From positions 16,471,107-16,535,106 of the forward strand of contig JAVIAB010000047.1 in the NCBI GenBank assembly GCA_032433765.1: DNA of 64,000 nucleotides. The letters are read 5' to 3'. Source of the stretch: Megaustenia siamemsis (lineage: Eukaryota; Mollusca; Gastropoda; Stylommatophora; Ariophantidae). Positions 11,731 through 64,000 of the stretch are shown here, piece by piece (position 1 is the stretch's first letter; every line of letters starts with the position of its first letter). Made by a program: the position numbers and the translations under genes. The notes beneath the pieces were generated by a model, which ran no database searches, was not told the origin of the DNA, and worked only from the letters and a program-made list of their open reading frames with translations.

Positions 11731-13172
11731 AAATCAATATTCAATGTGAAGGGTTTGTCTGTGGTTGGTGTTTGCTATTAGTTGCATTGTGAGTGGACTT
11801 GTCAATTAGATCAATATTCATTGTGAAGGGTTTGTCTGTGGTTGGTGTTTGCTATTAGTTGCATTGTGAGTGGACTTGTCAATTAGATCAATATTCATTG
11901 TGAAGAGTTTGTCTGTGGTTGGTGTTTGCTATTAGTTGCATTGTGAGTGGACTTGTCAATTAGATCAATATTCATTGTGAAGAGTTTGTCTGTGGTTGGT
12001 GTTTGCTATTAGTTGCATTGTGAGTGGACTTGTCAATTAGATCAATATTCATTGTGAAGAGTTTGTCTGTGGTTGGTGTTTGCCATTAGTTGCATTGTGA
12101 GTGGACTTGTCAATTAGATCAATATTCATTGTGTAGAGTTTGTCTGTGGTTGGTGTTTGCTATTAGTTGCATTGTGAGTGGACTTGTCAATTAGATCAAT
12201 ATTCATTGTGTAGAGTTTGTCTGTGGTTGGTGTTTGCCATTAGTTGCATTGTGAGTGGACTTGTCAATTAGATCAATATTCATTGTGTAGAGTTTGTCTG
12301 TGGTTGGTGTTTGCCATTAGTTGCATTGTGAGTGGACTTGTCAATTAGATCAATATTCATTGTGTAGAGTTTGTTTGTGGTTGGTGTTTGCCATTAGTTG
12401 CATTGTGAGTGGACTTGTCAATTAGATCAATATTCATTGTGTAGAGTTTGTTTGTGGTTGGTGTTTGCCATTAGTTGCATTGTGAGTGGACTTGTCAATT
12501 AGATCAATATTCATTGTGTAGAGTTTGTTTGTGGTTGGTGTTTGCCATTAGTTGCATTGTGAGTGGACTTGTCAATTAGATCAATATTCATTGTGTAGAG
12601 TTTGTTTGTGGTTGGTGTTTGCCATTAGTTGCATTGTGAGTGGACTTGTCAATTAGATCAATATTCATTGTGTAGAGTTTGTTTGTGGTTGGTGTTTGCT
12701 ATTAGTTGCATTGTGAGTGGACTTGTCAATTAGATCAATATTCATTGTGTAGAGTTTGTCTGTGGTTGGTGTTTGCCATTAGTTGCATTGTGAGTGGACT
12801 TGTCAATTAGATCAATATTCATTGTGTAGAGTTTGTCTGTGGTTGGTGTTTGCCATTAGTTGCATTGTGAGTGGACTTGTCAATTAGATCAATATTCATT
12901 GTGTAGAGTTTGTTTGTGGTTGGTGTTTGCCATTAGTTGCATTGTGAGTGGACTTGTCAATTAGATCAATATTCATTGTGTAGAGTTTGTTTGTGGTTGG
13001 TGTTTGCTATTAGTTGCATTGTGAGTGGACTTGTCAATTAGATCAATATTCATTGTGAAGAGTTTGTTTGTGGTTGGTGTTTGCTATTAGTTGCATTGTG
13101 ACATTGTGAGTAGACTTGACATTCAGACCAATATTCAATGTGACGGGTTTGTCTGTGGTGGTGTTTGCTACT
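11731..13172. repeat. 77-bp minisatellite
   Basis: About 18 copies of a 77-bp unit containing GATCAATATTCATTGTGTAG and GTTGCATTGTGAGTGGACTT. Edge units are more diverged than the centre. Point variants (CTGTGG/TTGTGG, GCCATT/GCTATT, GAAGAG/GTAGAG) form runs of neighbouring units, a sign of local unit spreading. Confidence 0.95.
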
Positions 13173-13173
13173 A

Positions 13174-14310
13174 TAGTTCGTTCAGAAATTCATAATCACA
13201 CCTGAATTAGTTTTGCGTGATAACCGCTTGTTATTTTGGTTTTAAATTTTCCATGCAATCTTAGAATATTGATGACGCAAAGATTTTGGTATTTTTTATT
13301 CCACAAACACAACAGATTTTGCACATCAGTGAATTCCTTTGATCTTTTATGACGATATCACACAAGTTGATTCAAATTTTAGAGTTTACACTAATCGTGT
13401 TAAATTTTCCAGTTTACTGCAATTCTTGTCAAAGGCGTATCTACATAGTGCTTAATTGTGGGCGTTGTTCGTTATGTGTATTTTCAAACATGAATTCAAT
13501 TGGTTACAATTAGTCTTGTCCTTCGGTCACCATTAGACCCCAGGACGTCCTAACTGCAGCTGGAATTGAATTCATCTTAATTTTAATCATTCAGAATCTG
13601 ACGATTCCAAGAAGTTGATAATCATTACTGGCTGGACAAATAGTAATCCATCTCGTTTCCAGTACTCATCTTCCACCCGCAGCACAGGTTCAACACACTT
13701 CTTCCAGAACGGAATGTCTATTTTTGAGAGAGACTCGCGTGTCAGAACTTCAACATCACACATTTTAAACATCCTGTTCTGTTCTGCAACTTGTCCTTTG
13801 ACGTGAGCCCAGACAAGTTCGATTGGATTAAGGTGTGCATGATATGCAGGGAATCGAAGAGAGGTGTGGCCGTATTTCTCAATGATTTTGTAAACATGGT
13901 ACATCTTTTTCTTATTCGTATTTTTCACAAGTTGTAACAATTCGGGTTTTAAATATGTGTCGTCAAATTTGACATTTTCATTCGCAAGCCATGTCTTAAT
14001 TTGCTCTTTTGTATTTGATGCAGTAGGCACTTTGTCTTCCTCTGATATGACATTGTGGTATGATGCATTATCCATGACTATGCATGAAGGTCTCTCCAGG
14101 ATTGGTCAAAGATTGTTCTCCAACCAGTGCCTGAAAATGTTTCCATTCATTTCAGTATGGTAGTCCCTACCGTCGGTACTTTTTGATTAAAAAATAAGTC
14201 CCGCATCATGGACAAGGCCGTTTTCAGTGCTTCCAGCATGCGTTAATATAATGCGCTGGCCTTTGCTGCTCGGAATTGTTCTTTTGAGTTTGCCATTTAC
14301 TGACTGCCAT
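13174..14310 (-). mobile_element. Candidate autonomous relative of the GTTCGTTCA MITEs
   Basis: The left end TA-GTTCGTTCAGAAATTCAT is nearly identical to the MITE terminus at 60578. A CAAAGGCGTATCT segment at 13431 also occurs in the MITE at about 6191. The broken transposase lies inside. The other TIR was not found; it may be lost near 14310-14400 where LINE sequence begins. Confidence 0.7.
13587..14304 (-). pseudogene. DDE-superfamily (DDE_3, Tc1/mariner-like) transposase, broken
   Basis: The last 162 codons are open. They include VMDNASYHN, with the first D of the visible catalytic core's DxxxYH motif, an insert typical of this group (NTKEQIKTWL-ENVKFDD), KYGHTSLRFPAYHAHLNPIE with the catalytic E in LNPIELVWAHVKG, and a C-terminal WKKCVEPVL-EYW. 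Upstream in the same strand, AGSTENGLVHDAGLIF is followed by an in-frame TAA, then GRDYHTEMN and HWLENN with another stop. The N-terminal DNA-binding domain and the earlier catalytic Asp region are missing or unrecognisable. A cut-and-paste transposase of this kind could have mobilised the MITEs that share its terminus. As it stands, it is not functional. Confidence 0.85.
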
Positions 14311-14397
14311 TCTTTAGCAACAATTGCAATTCAGTTGCAACAATGTAAACTGTATGTAATGCATTTACAACAATTATATATATAGTGCAATAGAAAA

Positions 14398-15035
14398 AAT
14401 GCTGAACAGTAATCTTAGCCCACAGCCTGTAATGTTTTTGAGAGATGCAAGATCAGTACTCCAGGCACTACAATCTAGAAAATTGCCACATCTGCAGACC
14501 TTATTGTCTGAACTCTGCAAGCACCACAGGGTTGCCCTGCAGTGGATCCCAACCCATCTCACTGTGGAATACCAGGAAATGAGAAAGCAGATCAGTTGGC
14601 AAAGGAAGGTTCAACAGGCACACAACTAGATACAAAGGTTACATACCATCATAAGAAACAGATAATCAAATCAATCAGAGGACCAAAAGCCCCAAATTAG
14701 GATGCCTTTCATAATATGAATAGATATGAACAAGTTATCATTATACGCCTCAGAACAGGACACAATCGACTCCATAGTCATATGTATACAAAATTCAAGA
14801 TCGGCACCTCAACTACTTGTACATGTGGACAGGCGCCCCAGACTGCTGAACACATACTTCAAGACTGCACTGAATATAGTAGTCTGAGGAAAATTCATTG
14901 GCCCATAGATACAACACTACCGACAAAACTATATGGGCCACTGCAAGAATTACAAAAGACAGTAAAATTTATACAGGAAACGACATTGCAGATATAGACA
15001 ATACTTCAGGCGAACGAAAGATAGATAGATATATA
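14398..15035 (+). mobile_element. Jockey-like non-LTR element, RNase H and C-terminal remnant
   Basis: The first frame gives RDARSVLQALQSRKLPHLQ, then HHRVALQWIPTHLTVEYQEMRKQ, an RNase H-like domain with the usual WIPxH block. A second frame (14716-14997) gives QVIIIRLRTGHNRLHSHMY, CTCGQAPQTAEHILQDC and LYGPLQELQKT, the zinc-finger-like C-terminus of such elements. Stops separate the two. It ends close to a GATAGATAGATATATATA tail at 15020. Confidence 0.85.
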
Positions 15036-15184
15036 TAGTTAGAAGAAGAGTGGAAACAATTTAAGGAAACAGTAACCAACATCTTTTACATTTATTGTTG
15101 CATTTACAACAATATAATATGCATGTAATATATTTAATATGGTTGTGAATTAAGGACAATCTCGCAAACAGAAAGAGAAAAAAA

Positions 15185-15560
15185 TTGATTCATTCAAAAC
15201 AAAATACTGTGGAAAAATTCTTAAGACTGTGGATAATGAAAATGAGCAATGAAGACATACTAAAAGATTTAAACATTAACAAGAACTGGCTTATAAACAC
15301 CATTCTACACAGGAAATTTAAATACTCTGGCCACGTAAAAAAAAAAAGAAACAGCGGGCCAGAAAGAACGATAATGGAAGGCATGGTTCCTGGGCAGCAT
15401 ATCAGGGGGCAGACCAAGAAAAAGGTGGTTCCAAGACATCATGGAGACTTTGAACATAGCAACAGAATAAATGGGAGATCTGGCCACAAGACAAAGATTC
15501 TTTCAGATGAGATGTGGTGAATGCAACATTCTGCAAAGAAAATGTGACCTCATGATGATA
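15185..15560 (+). mobile_element. LINE 3' fragment
   Basis: The reading frame 15185-15520 has FLRLWIMKMSNEDILKDL, ILHRKFKYSGHVKKKR and a G-P motif preceding KKKVVPRHHGDFE. This is the layout of the C-terminal tail of RTE-like proteins (KRR-GHV-R, then GRPR-W). It is diverged from families 1-4. Confidence 0.6.
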
Positions 15561-15636
15561 AAATCATGTATTTATAAAAATGTAATCTGTGTGCACTGTA
15601 TTTTTCCAGGCTTGTATTCTCTATATCTCTGACCAG

Positions 15637-15969
15637 GGGACTGGTTGGTCTCGAGGCAAGACATCGGCCTCGAGATAGAGAGGTTGTGGGTTCAAATCCC
15701 GGCTGCAACAGTTGGGATTTTTATTTATGATTTCTCTCTGTGGTAACCACCCCTGGTCTCAGCAGCGAGGCCCGGCTTGAAATGTCAATTACACATAAAT
15801 GGAAAAATGTGAGTACCTCCGAAGATGGAGTTATCTGCCTGTGCGGTGAAGGACCCCTGTGCACACAGCTGCAAGGGAAAAATGGATTAATATGCAAAAT
15901 TCTGTTCCTAGCCTCTAGGTACTTCGTCAGAGGTAAAAGCTGGCGAACGCAAAAAAAAAAAAAAAAAAA
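15637..15969 (+). mobile_element. tRNA-derived SINE, family D, with 10-bp target duplication
   Basis: The head has GGGGACTGGTTGGTCTCGAG, box B GGTTCAAATCCCGGC, then GTTGGGATTTTTATTTATGA. The body includes GAGTACCTCCGAAGATGGAG and ends TACTTCGTCAGAGGTAAAAG with a poly-A tail. CTCTGACCAG flanks both sides (15627-15636, 15970-15979). The second copy is at 31869. Confidence 0.92.
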
Positions 15970-16200
15970 CTCTGACCAGTCTATGGTAAAGATTTTCAGG
16001 CAGAGAACAGATAATTAAAACCTTCGCACACAACAGATAAATATATCATCAACACAAGTGTGACACTGTTGTCACTCACACCTGTGGTGGACAGATACTA
16101 TTGACCTGATGTATGAACAAGCATATATCCTGCTTGCATTTAACATGAAGGGACACAATTATTTATGATGGCTGAGCATGGCAGGTCTCCAGCCCACTAT

Positions 16201-16830
16201 TTAGAGCTCTGTGTAATAGTGATTTGTATGTAGAGCTCTGTGTAATAGTGATTTGTATGTAGAGCTCTGTGTAATAGTGATTTGTATGTAGAGCTCTGTG
16301 TAATAGTGATTTGTATGTAGAGCTCTGTGTAATATTGACTTGTATGTAGAGCTCTGTTTAATATTGACTTGTATGTAGAGCTCTGTGTAATAGAGATTTG
16401 TATGTAGAGCTCTGTATAATATTGATTTGTATGTAGAGCTCTGTATAATATTGACTTGTATGTACAGCTCTGTGTAATAGAGATTTGTATGTAGAGCTCT
16501 GTGTAATATTGACTTGTATGTAGAGCTCTGTGTAATATTGATTTGTATGTAGAGCTCTGTATAATATTGACTTGTATGTAGAGCTCTGTGTAATATTGAT
16601 TTGTATGTAGAGCTCTGTGTAATATTGATTTGAATGTAGAGCTCTGTGCAACATGGACGTTTATGGAGAGCTCTGTATAATATTGACTTGTATGTAGAGT
16701 CCTGTGTATCATTGACACTGTATGAGGGTTCTGTGTAACACAGACTTGTATGTGGAGCTCTGTGTAACAGTGACTTGCATATAGAGCTCTGTGTAACACT
16801 GACTTGTATGTAGGCCACTGTGTATCATTA
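16201..16830. repeat. 29-bp minisatellite
   Basis: About 21 copies of a 29-bp unit, core GTAGAGCTCTGTGTAATATT, becoming degenerate to the right (CCTGTGTATCATTGACACTG). Three minus-strand frames of 98-205 codons read through it because no stop occurs in the unit. They are not taken as genes. Confidence 0.95.
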
Positions 16831-16926
16831 ACACTTGATGTGTAAGGTCCTATGTAACACTAACACTTGGTGTGTCAGTTCCTGTGTAAGAAAGCTGTGT
16901 TGCCTAAGTACGCAAAATATGGAAAT

Positions 16927-17229
16927 TTAAATCTTTCTGTACATTTGTGTACTGTGCGCCATGCAGATTTCTGCCACGTTCACTTCGCGGCAAAGTGAAT
17001 CACTCTCAATTTGATTAGTGTGAACCGTCATGAAACCATATTCTTTTTCCATGTCTTGCATCATCCAGGTATTGGTGAAATCTAATTCTTTGTTCAATTA
17101 TCTAAAACTTCATATATAATATGTACGATAAATATAAATATGTAAATTGATTCTTAAAACCATGAACAATTTTGTCTCTGAAATCTCTTCCGTTGCATTG
17201 ATAAAAAGCTTCTGTACGGAATGAGTTAA
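16927..17229. mobile_element. TTAA-flanked MITE, family T
   Basis: The left end is TTAAATCTTTCTGTACATTT, the right end CTGTACGGAATGAGTTAA. The inside includes TGTGAACCGTCATGAAACCA, TCTTGCATCATCCAGGTATT and AACCATGAACAATTTTGTCT. It is homologous to 18073, 30048 and 46731. TTAA at both ends fits a piggyBac-type target. Confidence 0.75.
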
Positions 17230-17675
17230 CATACTTTGTGGATGTGCGTGTGTCTGTGTGATATATTTCAGTATCTAGAGAATTTAAGCTCAAGTACTTT
17301 GTATCAAAGTCTCAAATTTATGTATATGTATGTCTGTATATATGGAGGCAAGAGGGAGGGAGTCTTAGATGTTAATATGGTTGGAACTGTTTCACTGTTA
17401 TAAGCTCTCAACAAAGTCAAATTCACAACAGAAAATTGAAATCTGTCCAGAAATCTTAGTTCCTGTGTCCCAAACAAGACACAGAAGATTAGCTCTGTTA
17501 TCCAGTTTTAACATTTCCCAAAGATTTGAACCTTCAGTAGCTTCACAAAATGAAATTGCCTCTTTCTTTTTCCTCTCCTTTTGCCATTATGGAATGTGAT
17601 GCTGTGCTCTCACAAAAACATCAACAGAAATAGTCCAACATATTCACACTAGCCCCAACTCTAACTCATCTGGTG
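17230..17675. other. CTU1 3' flank / probable 3' UTR region
   Basis: No repeat family recognised. It lies directly downstream of the CTU1 stop on the minus strand, so part should be 3' UTR. I could not find a convincing AATAAA (TTTATT on the plus strand) to place its end. Confidence 0.45.
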
Positions 17676-60206
<42,531 letters not shown>

Positions 60207-60239
60207 CTGTAGAGAAGATCAGCCAGGGAGGTGAGATGT

Positions 60240-60445
60240 CAATAGCAGATTCTTTCTTCTTCTACCTTTCAGCTCCCAGTGTAGCATAGGTCTTCAACAA
60301 ACACTTTCCAAGTCGTTCTGTTTCTTGCCATTCTTTTAAGATCATTCCATGTCTTCCCATCATCTTCATCTCTGCTTCTGTCTGTCTTCTCCAAGCATTT
60401 CTTGGTCTTCCTCGTGTTTGACACTCCCCACTTAAAGGAGCTAAC
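60240..60445 (-). mobile_element. LINE family 3 (RTE-like) 3' end
   Basis: Plus strand TTCTTCTACCTTTCAGCTCC, GGTCTTCAACAAACACTTTC, CATTCTTTTAAGATCATTCC; the minus frame reads RGRPRNAWRRQTEAEMKMMG. It starts about 34 bp upstream of the acceptor of the first visible CTU1 exon. Confidence 0.88.
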
Positions 60446-60577
60446 AAAATAAATATTGAAAACAAAAAATGGGCACCAGACTCCCAGGGTTGGGGAAGAT
60501 AATACCATCAAAGAAGATGTCCACCTCTAAATGATACGACCTGATATGTCATCTTTTTTAAATAACCGATCCTGGTA

Positions 60578-61159
60578 TAGTTCGTTCAGAAATTTGTGTC
60601 CACAGAGTTTATTAATTATCTCAGAAACTGTTTGATGAATTTCTGTAATTCTTTTTCATGAAATCTTATTTTTTCACCGACCTTAAGTCTGATATTTGTC
60701 CCTACTGTCATGCATTTAGGAAAGATTTGTGCGTCTTTCAGGTATATAAAAATATTATTTTCTTGGTTGTCCTAATTTTTAGGATTTTACAATACCCACA
60801 TTTGTTATAATTGACTCATCGTTTAAAAAGGCAAATTTCACGTGCTCTCCGCACAATCTTAGCACCATCTAGCGCTCACTGAACCGTAACTTGTAAGCCG
60901 CAATCCACTAAGAGGTTTGTTAGAAAATTAACATAATTTACAGTGAAATCTAATGTTTAGAGCACACGGTTTGATATTTTCCTACAATTATAACAAATAA
61001 CGATTTGTGCAAAATTCAGACTACCTTGTACCTAAATGTTATAAAATCTTAAGGTCGGTGGAAAAAAATAAGATTTAATGAAAAAGAATTACAGAAATTC
61101 AGAAAACAGTTTCCGAGATAATTAATAAACTCTATGGGTACGAATTTCTGAACGAACTA
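60578..61159. mobile_element. Long-TIR MITE (GTTCGTTCA family), intact-looking, 582 bp
   Basis: TA-GTTCGTTCAGAAATTTGTG at the left and CGAATTTCTGAACGAAC-TA at the right. The inverted similarity extends to about 110 bp, through TTAATTATCTC and CTTATTTTTTCACCGACCTTAAG/CTTAAGGTCGGTG. No coding capacity. The inside matches 5939-7108 in reverse. Confidence 0.92.
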
Positions 61160-61440
61160 ACTATCGGTCGTCAGGCTGCCCCAAATGTAGACATCCCTAC
61201 CAAACTCCATGGGGTCATGCTCCAATAATTACCCGGACCTGAAACGCACCAACCAAGTCGTGTCGGCAAATGCAAGGGGGATTATTAAGGCCCGCTTCCG
61301 TCTTCCTGATTTGATTCAACAACAGATGGCATCACATTTGTTGTACCGGCCCGACCGTCCACTGATCACTCCCTAGGACTCATCTGTCCAGCCAACGCCC
61401 CTGTTTAGACAGGCTGAGCTCTGAGAGAGAGAGAGAGATC
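61160..61440. other. Unrecognised GC-richer sequence
   Basis: Ends in a short (GA)n at 61422-61436. No frame or repeat family I can assign. Confidence 0.4.
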
Positions 61441-61539
61441 ACATGCAGGGGATTTTCCGGCTGTGTTACACCAAGTGCCGCATCAGCGAGTCCAGAGAGG
61501 GTCCGACAACGATATTCAGGGAGTGATTATCCTTGGACG

Positions 61540-61670
61540 AGTAACATCAAAAGATGGTCAAGTCAATCTATGACAGCCTGCACCATCAAAGCAAGAAACA
61601 GAGTAGAATGGCGATCCATGGTAGCCAACCTCCGTTGCGGAGAAGGCACACGATGATGATGATGATTATC
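61540..61670 (+). mobile_element. LINE family 4, short 3' end
   Basis: Plus strand frame MTACTIKARNRVEWRSMVAN-LR, matching the end of 48520-48700 in reverse, with a GATGATGATGAT tail. Confidence 0.75.
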
Positions 61671-61711
61671 CTTAATGTTATGGAAGGGATTTGACCAAAC
61701 CCACTAGAGAC

Positions 61712-61980
61712 ACGGGAGCCGCGACAGCTCAGTGGTTAGTGAGCTGGACTACAAATGACAAGGTGTAGAGATCGATCCCAACCGGCGGCTTCCGGGTTCA
61801 CCCAGCCTTAAATGGGTACCTGATTTTTTTTTCTGGGAAAGTAAAGCGGCACGGGCGTAACACCGACCACATTACCCCAAAATTCATGTGCTGAATGAAA
61901 GTCTGTAAATTATATGGTCATTAACACAATATTCCCTATACGCCACTTGGCGGGACGAGGACTCTTAACTTTACTTTTTT
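61712..61980 (+). mobile_element. SINE family A
   Basis: CGGGAGCCGCGACAGCTCAG, GGACTACAAATGACAAGGTG, box B GATCGATCCCAACC, AAATGGGTACCTGATTTTTT, CACTTGGCGGGACGAGGACT and TTTACTTTTTT end. Confidence 0.93.
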
Positions 61981-61989
61981 TTACCAGAG

Positions 61990-62260
61990 ACTCGGGAGCC
62001 CCGCTTCCTGATCAGAAGAGTTAGGGTTCGATCCCCAGAAGTGCCGGATTTCATTTCGGACCCGCAAGGCTCAAGGGGTTCACCCAGCCTCTAAAATATG
62101 TACCACATATTTGTTTTCTGGGAAGTAGAAGCGCTCCGGCGTGATACCGACCACATCACCTAACAATGTGCCATGGTCTCGGAAAAAATGTGGTCACTAA
62201 CACCATATTCACCATACGCCTAGCAAGGCAGGGGAGGAAACCTTTACTTACTAGAAACGC
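61990..62260 (+). mobile_element. SINE family C
   Basis: CTCGGGAGCCCCGCTTCCTG, AGAGTTAGGGTTCGATCCCC (box B), GGGGTTCACCCAGCCTCTAA, AAAATGTGGTCACTAACACC, GCAAGGCAGGGGAGGAAACC. The head is partly fused with family A-like GGGAGCC. Confidence 0.85.
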
Positions 62261-62327
62261 AAGGTAAACACAGCTTCTTTCTTCTTTCCTTCCTCATTTG
62301 TCTTTCAACGCCGAAAAAAAAATAAGT

Positions 62328-62559
62328 AAAGTACCCCGTCACGTCAAGTGGCGTAGAGGGGACGTGGTGTTAGTGACCATACATTTTACAGACCTTCGGC
62401 ACATGATTTTTGGGGTAATGTGGTCGGTATTACGCCCGTACCACTTTACTTTCCCAGAAAAAAAATCGGTACCTATTAAAGGCCGTCGGTTGGGATCGAA
62501 CACTACCTCTTGTCCTTTGTAGTCCAGTTCACTAACCACTGAGCTATCGCGGCTCCCTT
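62328..62559 (-). mobile_element. SINE family A, with short internal deletion
   Basis: Minus strand: GGGAGCCGCGATAGCTCAGT, ACTGGACTACAAAGGACAAG, box B TTCGATCCCAACCGACGG; the GGTTCACCCAGC core segment is missing between ACGGCC and TTTAATAGG. Tail at GTACTTTACTTA. Confidence 0.92.
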
Positions 62560-62599
62560 TCAGCATCAAGAGGAGATATAATTTGCGTTCTTTACTGTT

Positions 62600-64000
62600 G
62601 ACCTCTGTTGCTGTTATGTTTCCTATTGTTTCAAATATTCTACCAATCCATCTTTTGCTCTTCTGTTGCTGTTATGTTTCCTAGTGTTTCAAATATTCTA
62701 CCAATCCATCTTTTGCTCTTCTGTTGCTGTTATGTTTCCTAGTGTTTCAAATATTCTACCAATCCATCTTTTGCTTCTCTGTTGCTGTTATGTTTCTAGT
62801 GTTTGAAATATTCTACCAATCCATCTTTTGCTCTTCTGTTGCTGTTATGTTTCCTAGTGTTTCAAATATTCTACCAATCCATCTTTTGCTCTTCTGTTGC
62901 TGTTATGTTTCTGAGTGTTTCAAATATTCTACCAATCCATCTTTTGCTCTTCTGTTGCTGTTATGTTCCGAGTGTTTCAAATATTCTACCAATCCATCTT
63001 TTGCTTCTCTGTTGCTGTTATGTTTCCTAGTGTTTGAAATATTCTACCAATCCATCTTTTGCTCTTCTGTTGCTGTTATGTTTCCTAGTGTTTCAAATAT
63101 TCTACCAATCCATCTTTTGCTCTTCTGTTGCTGTTATGTTTCCTAGTGTTTCAAATATTCTACCAATCCATCTTTTGCTCTTCTGTTGCTGTTATGTTTC
63201 CGAGTGTTTCAAATATTCTACCAATCCATCTTTTGCTTCTCTGTTGCTGTTATGTTTCCTAGTGTTTCAAATATTCTACCAATCCATCTTTTGCTCTTCT
63301 GTTGCTGTTATGTTTCCTAGTGTTTCAAATATTCTACCAATCCATCTTTTGCTCTTCTGTTGCTGTTATGTTTCCTAGTGTTTCAAATATTCTACCAATC
63401 CATCTTTTGCTCTTCTGTTGCTGTTATGTTTCCGAGTGTTTCAAATATTCTACCAATCCATCTTTTGCTTCTCTGTTGCTGTTATGTTTCCTAGTGTTTC
63501 AAATATTCTACCAATCCATCTTTTGCTCTTCTGTTGCTGTTATGTTTCCTAGTGTTTCAAATATTCTACCAATCCATCTTTTGCTCTTATGTTGCTGTTA
63601 TGTTTCGAGTGTTTCAAATATTCTACCAATCCATCTTTTGCTCTTCTGTTGCTGTTATGTTTCCGAGTGTTTCAAATATTCTACCAATCCATCTTTGCTT
63701 CTCTGTTGCTGTTATGTTTCCTAGTGTTTGAAATATTCTACCAATCCATCTTTTGCTCTTCTGTTGCTGTTATGTTTCCTAGTGTTTCAAATATTCTACC
63801 AATCCATCTTTTGCTCTTCTGTTGCTGTTATGTTTCCTAGTGTTTCAAATATTCTACCAATCCATCTTTTGCTCTTCTGTTGCTGTTATGTTTCCGAGTG
63901 TTTCAAATATTCTACCAATCCATCTTTGCTCTTCTGTTGCTGTTATGTTTCCGAGTGTTTCAAATATTCTACCAATCCATCTTTTGCTTCTCTGTTGCTG
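62600..64000. repeat. 58-bp minisatellite, runs off right edge
   Basis: About 24 copies of TTCTGTTGCTGTTATGTTTC, CTAGTGTTTCAAATATTCTA, CCAATCCATCTTTTGCTC. Three recurrent variants (CCTAGTG, CCGAGTG, CTTCTCTG) alternate in a pattern repeating about every 230 bp. All open frames here are repeat by-products. Confidence 0.96.

Noticed and set aside
13615..14163. Plus-strand frames of 63 and 68 codons opposite the transposase
   Set aside because: The minus strand has a recognisable DDE transposase; these are its shadows.
16197..16818. 200- and 205-codon minus-strand frames
   Set aside because: The two overlap in different frames over the 29-bp array, with the same repeated text in each. They are repeat by-products.

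Overview
The window looks like a piece of a repeat-rich animal nuclear genome. Coding sequence is split into short exons with GT-AG borders, and most of the rest is minisatellites, tRNA-derived SINEs, non-LTR retrotransposon fragments and MITEs. A SINE-like element beginning CATGTCGTAAGAGGCGACTA resembles elements I associate with molluscs, so a mollusc, perhaps a gastropod, is my tentative guess. The species cannot be named from the sequence. There are no bacterial-type operons, rRNA genes or free-standing tRNA genes.

The one host gene I can support runs on the minus strand from about 60.2 kb to 17.68 kb. Fourteen exons, joined by frame-consistent splice sites, encode 384 residues of a CTU1/NCS6 (ATPBD3) homologue, the PP-loop ATPase of cytoplasmic tRNA wobble-uridine 2-thiolation. 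The PP-loop (SGGKDS), the CTFC cysteine pair, GHNADD, the LPRCKP cysteine and the C-terminal CTRC/CKAC zinc knuckle are all present. Only the first exon(s), carrying the start codon and the first part of the N-terminal zinc ribbon, are missing. They probably lie beyond base 64000. About 1.16 kb of coding sequence is spread over about 42.5 kb.

Layout. 1-17.6 kb is downstream of the gene. It holds minisatellites (19, 26, 38, 34, 77 and 29 bp units), antisense and sense LINE fragments, a long-TIR MITE with a SINE inside it, a broken DDE-type transposase with the same terminal sequence as that MITE, and TTAA-flanked MITEs. 17.68-60.2 kb is CTU1. Almost every intron has its own, unrelated minisatellite: 41, 33 and about 48 bp units in the last intron, 57 bp in the next, about 58 and 30 bp before exon 12, 28 bp, 76 and 63 bp, 42 bp, about 49 bp, about 30 bp, about 49 bp, 32 bp and about 62 bp. 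Several LINE families and five SINE families have also inserted. 60.2-64 kb holds LINE ends, an intact-looking MITE, three SINEs and a 58 bp minisatellite that continues off the edge.

The long open frames inside minisatellites (up to 1254 codons) arise because the unit lengths are multiples of three. I do not regard them as genes. I found no evidence for a novel multi-gene system. The most interesting material is the unusual architecture of CTU1, a minisatellite that has copied the gene's own 3' splice junction, and several transposon relationships (MITE with transposase, and SINE with LINE) visible within the window.
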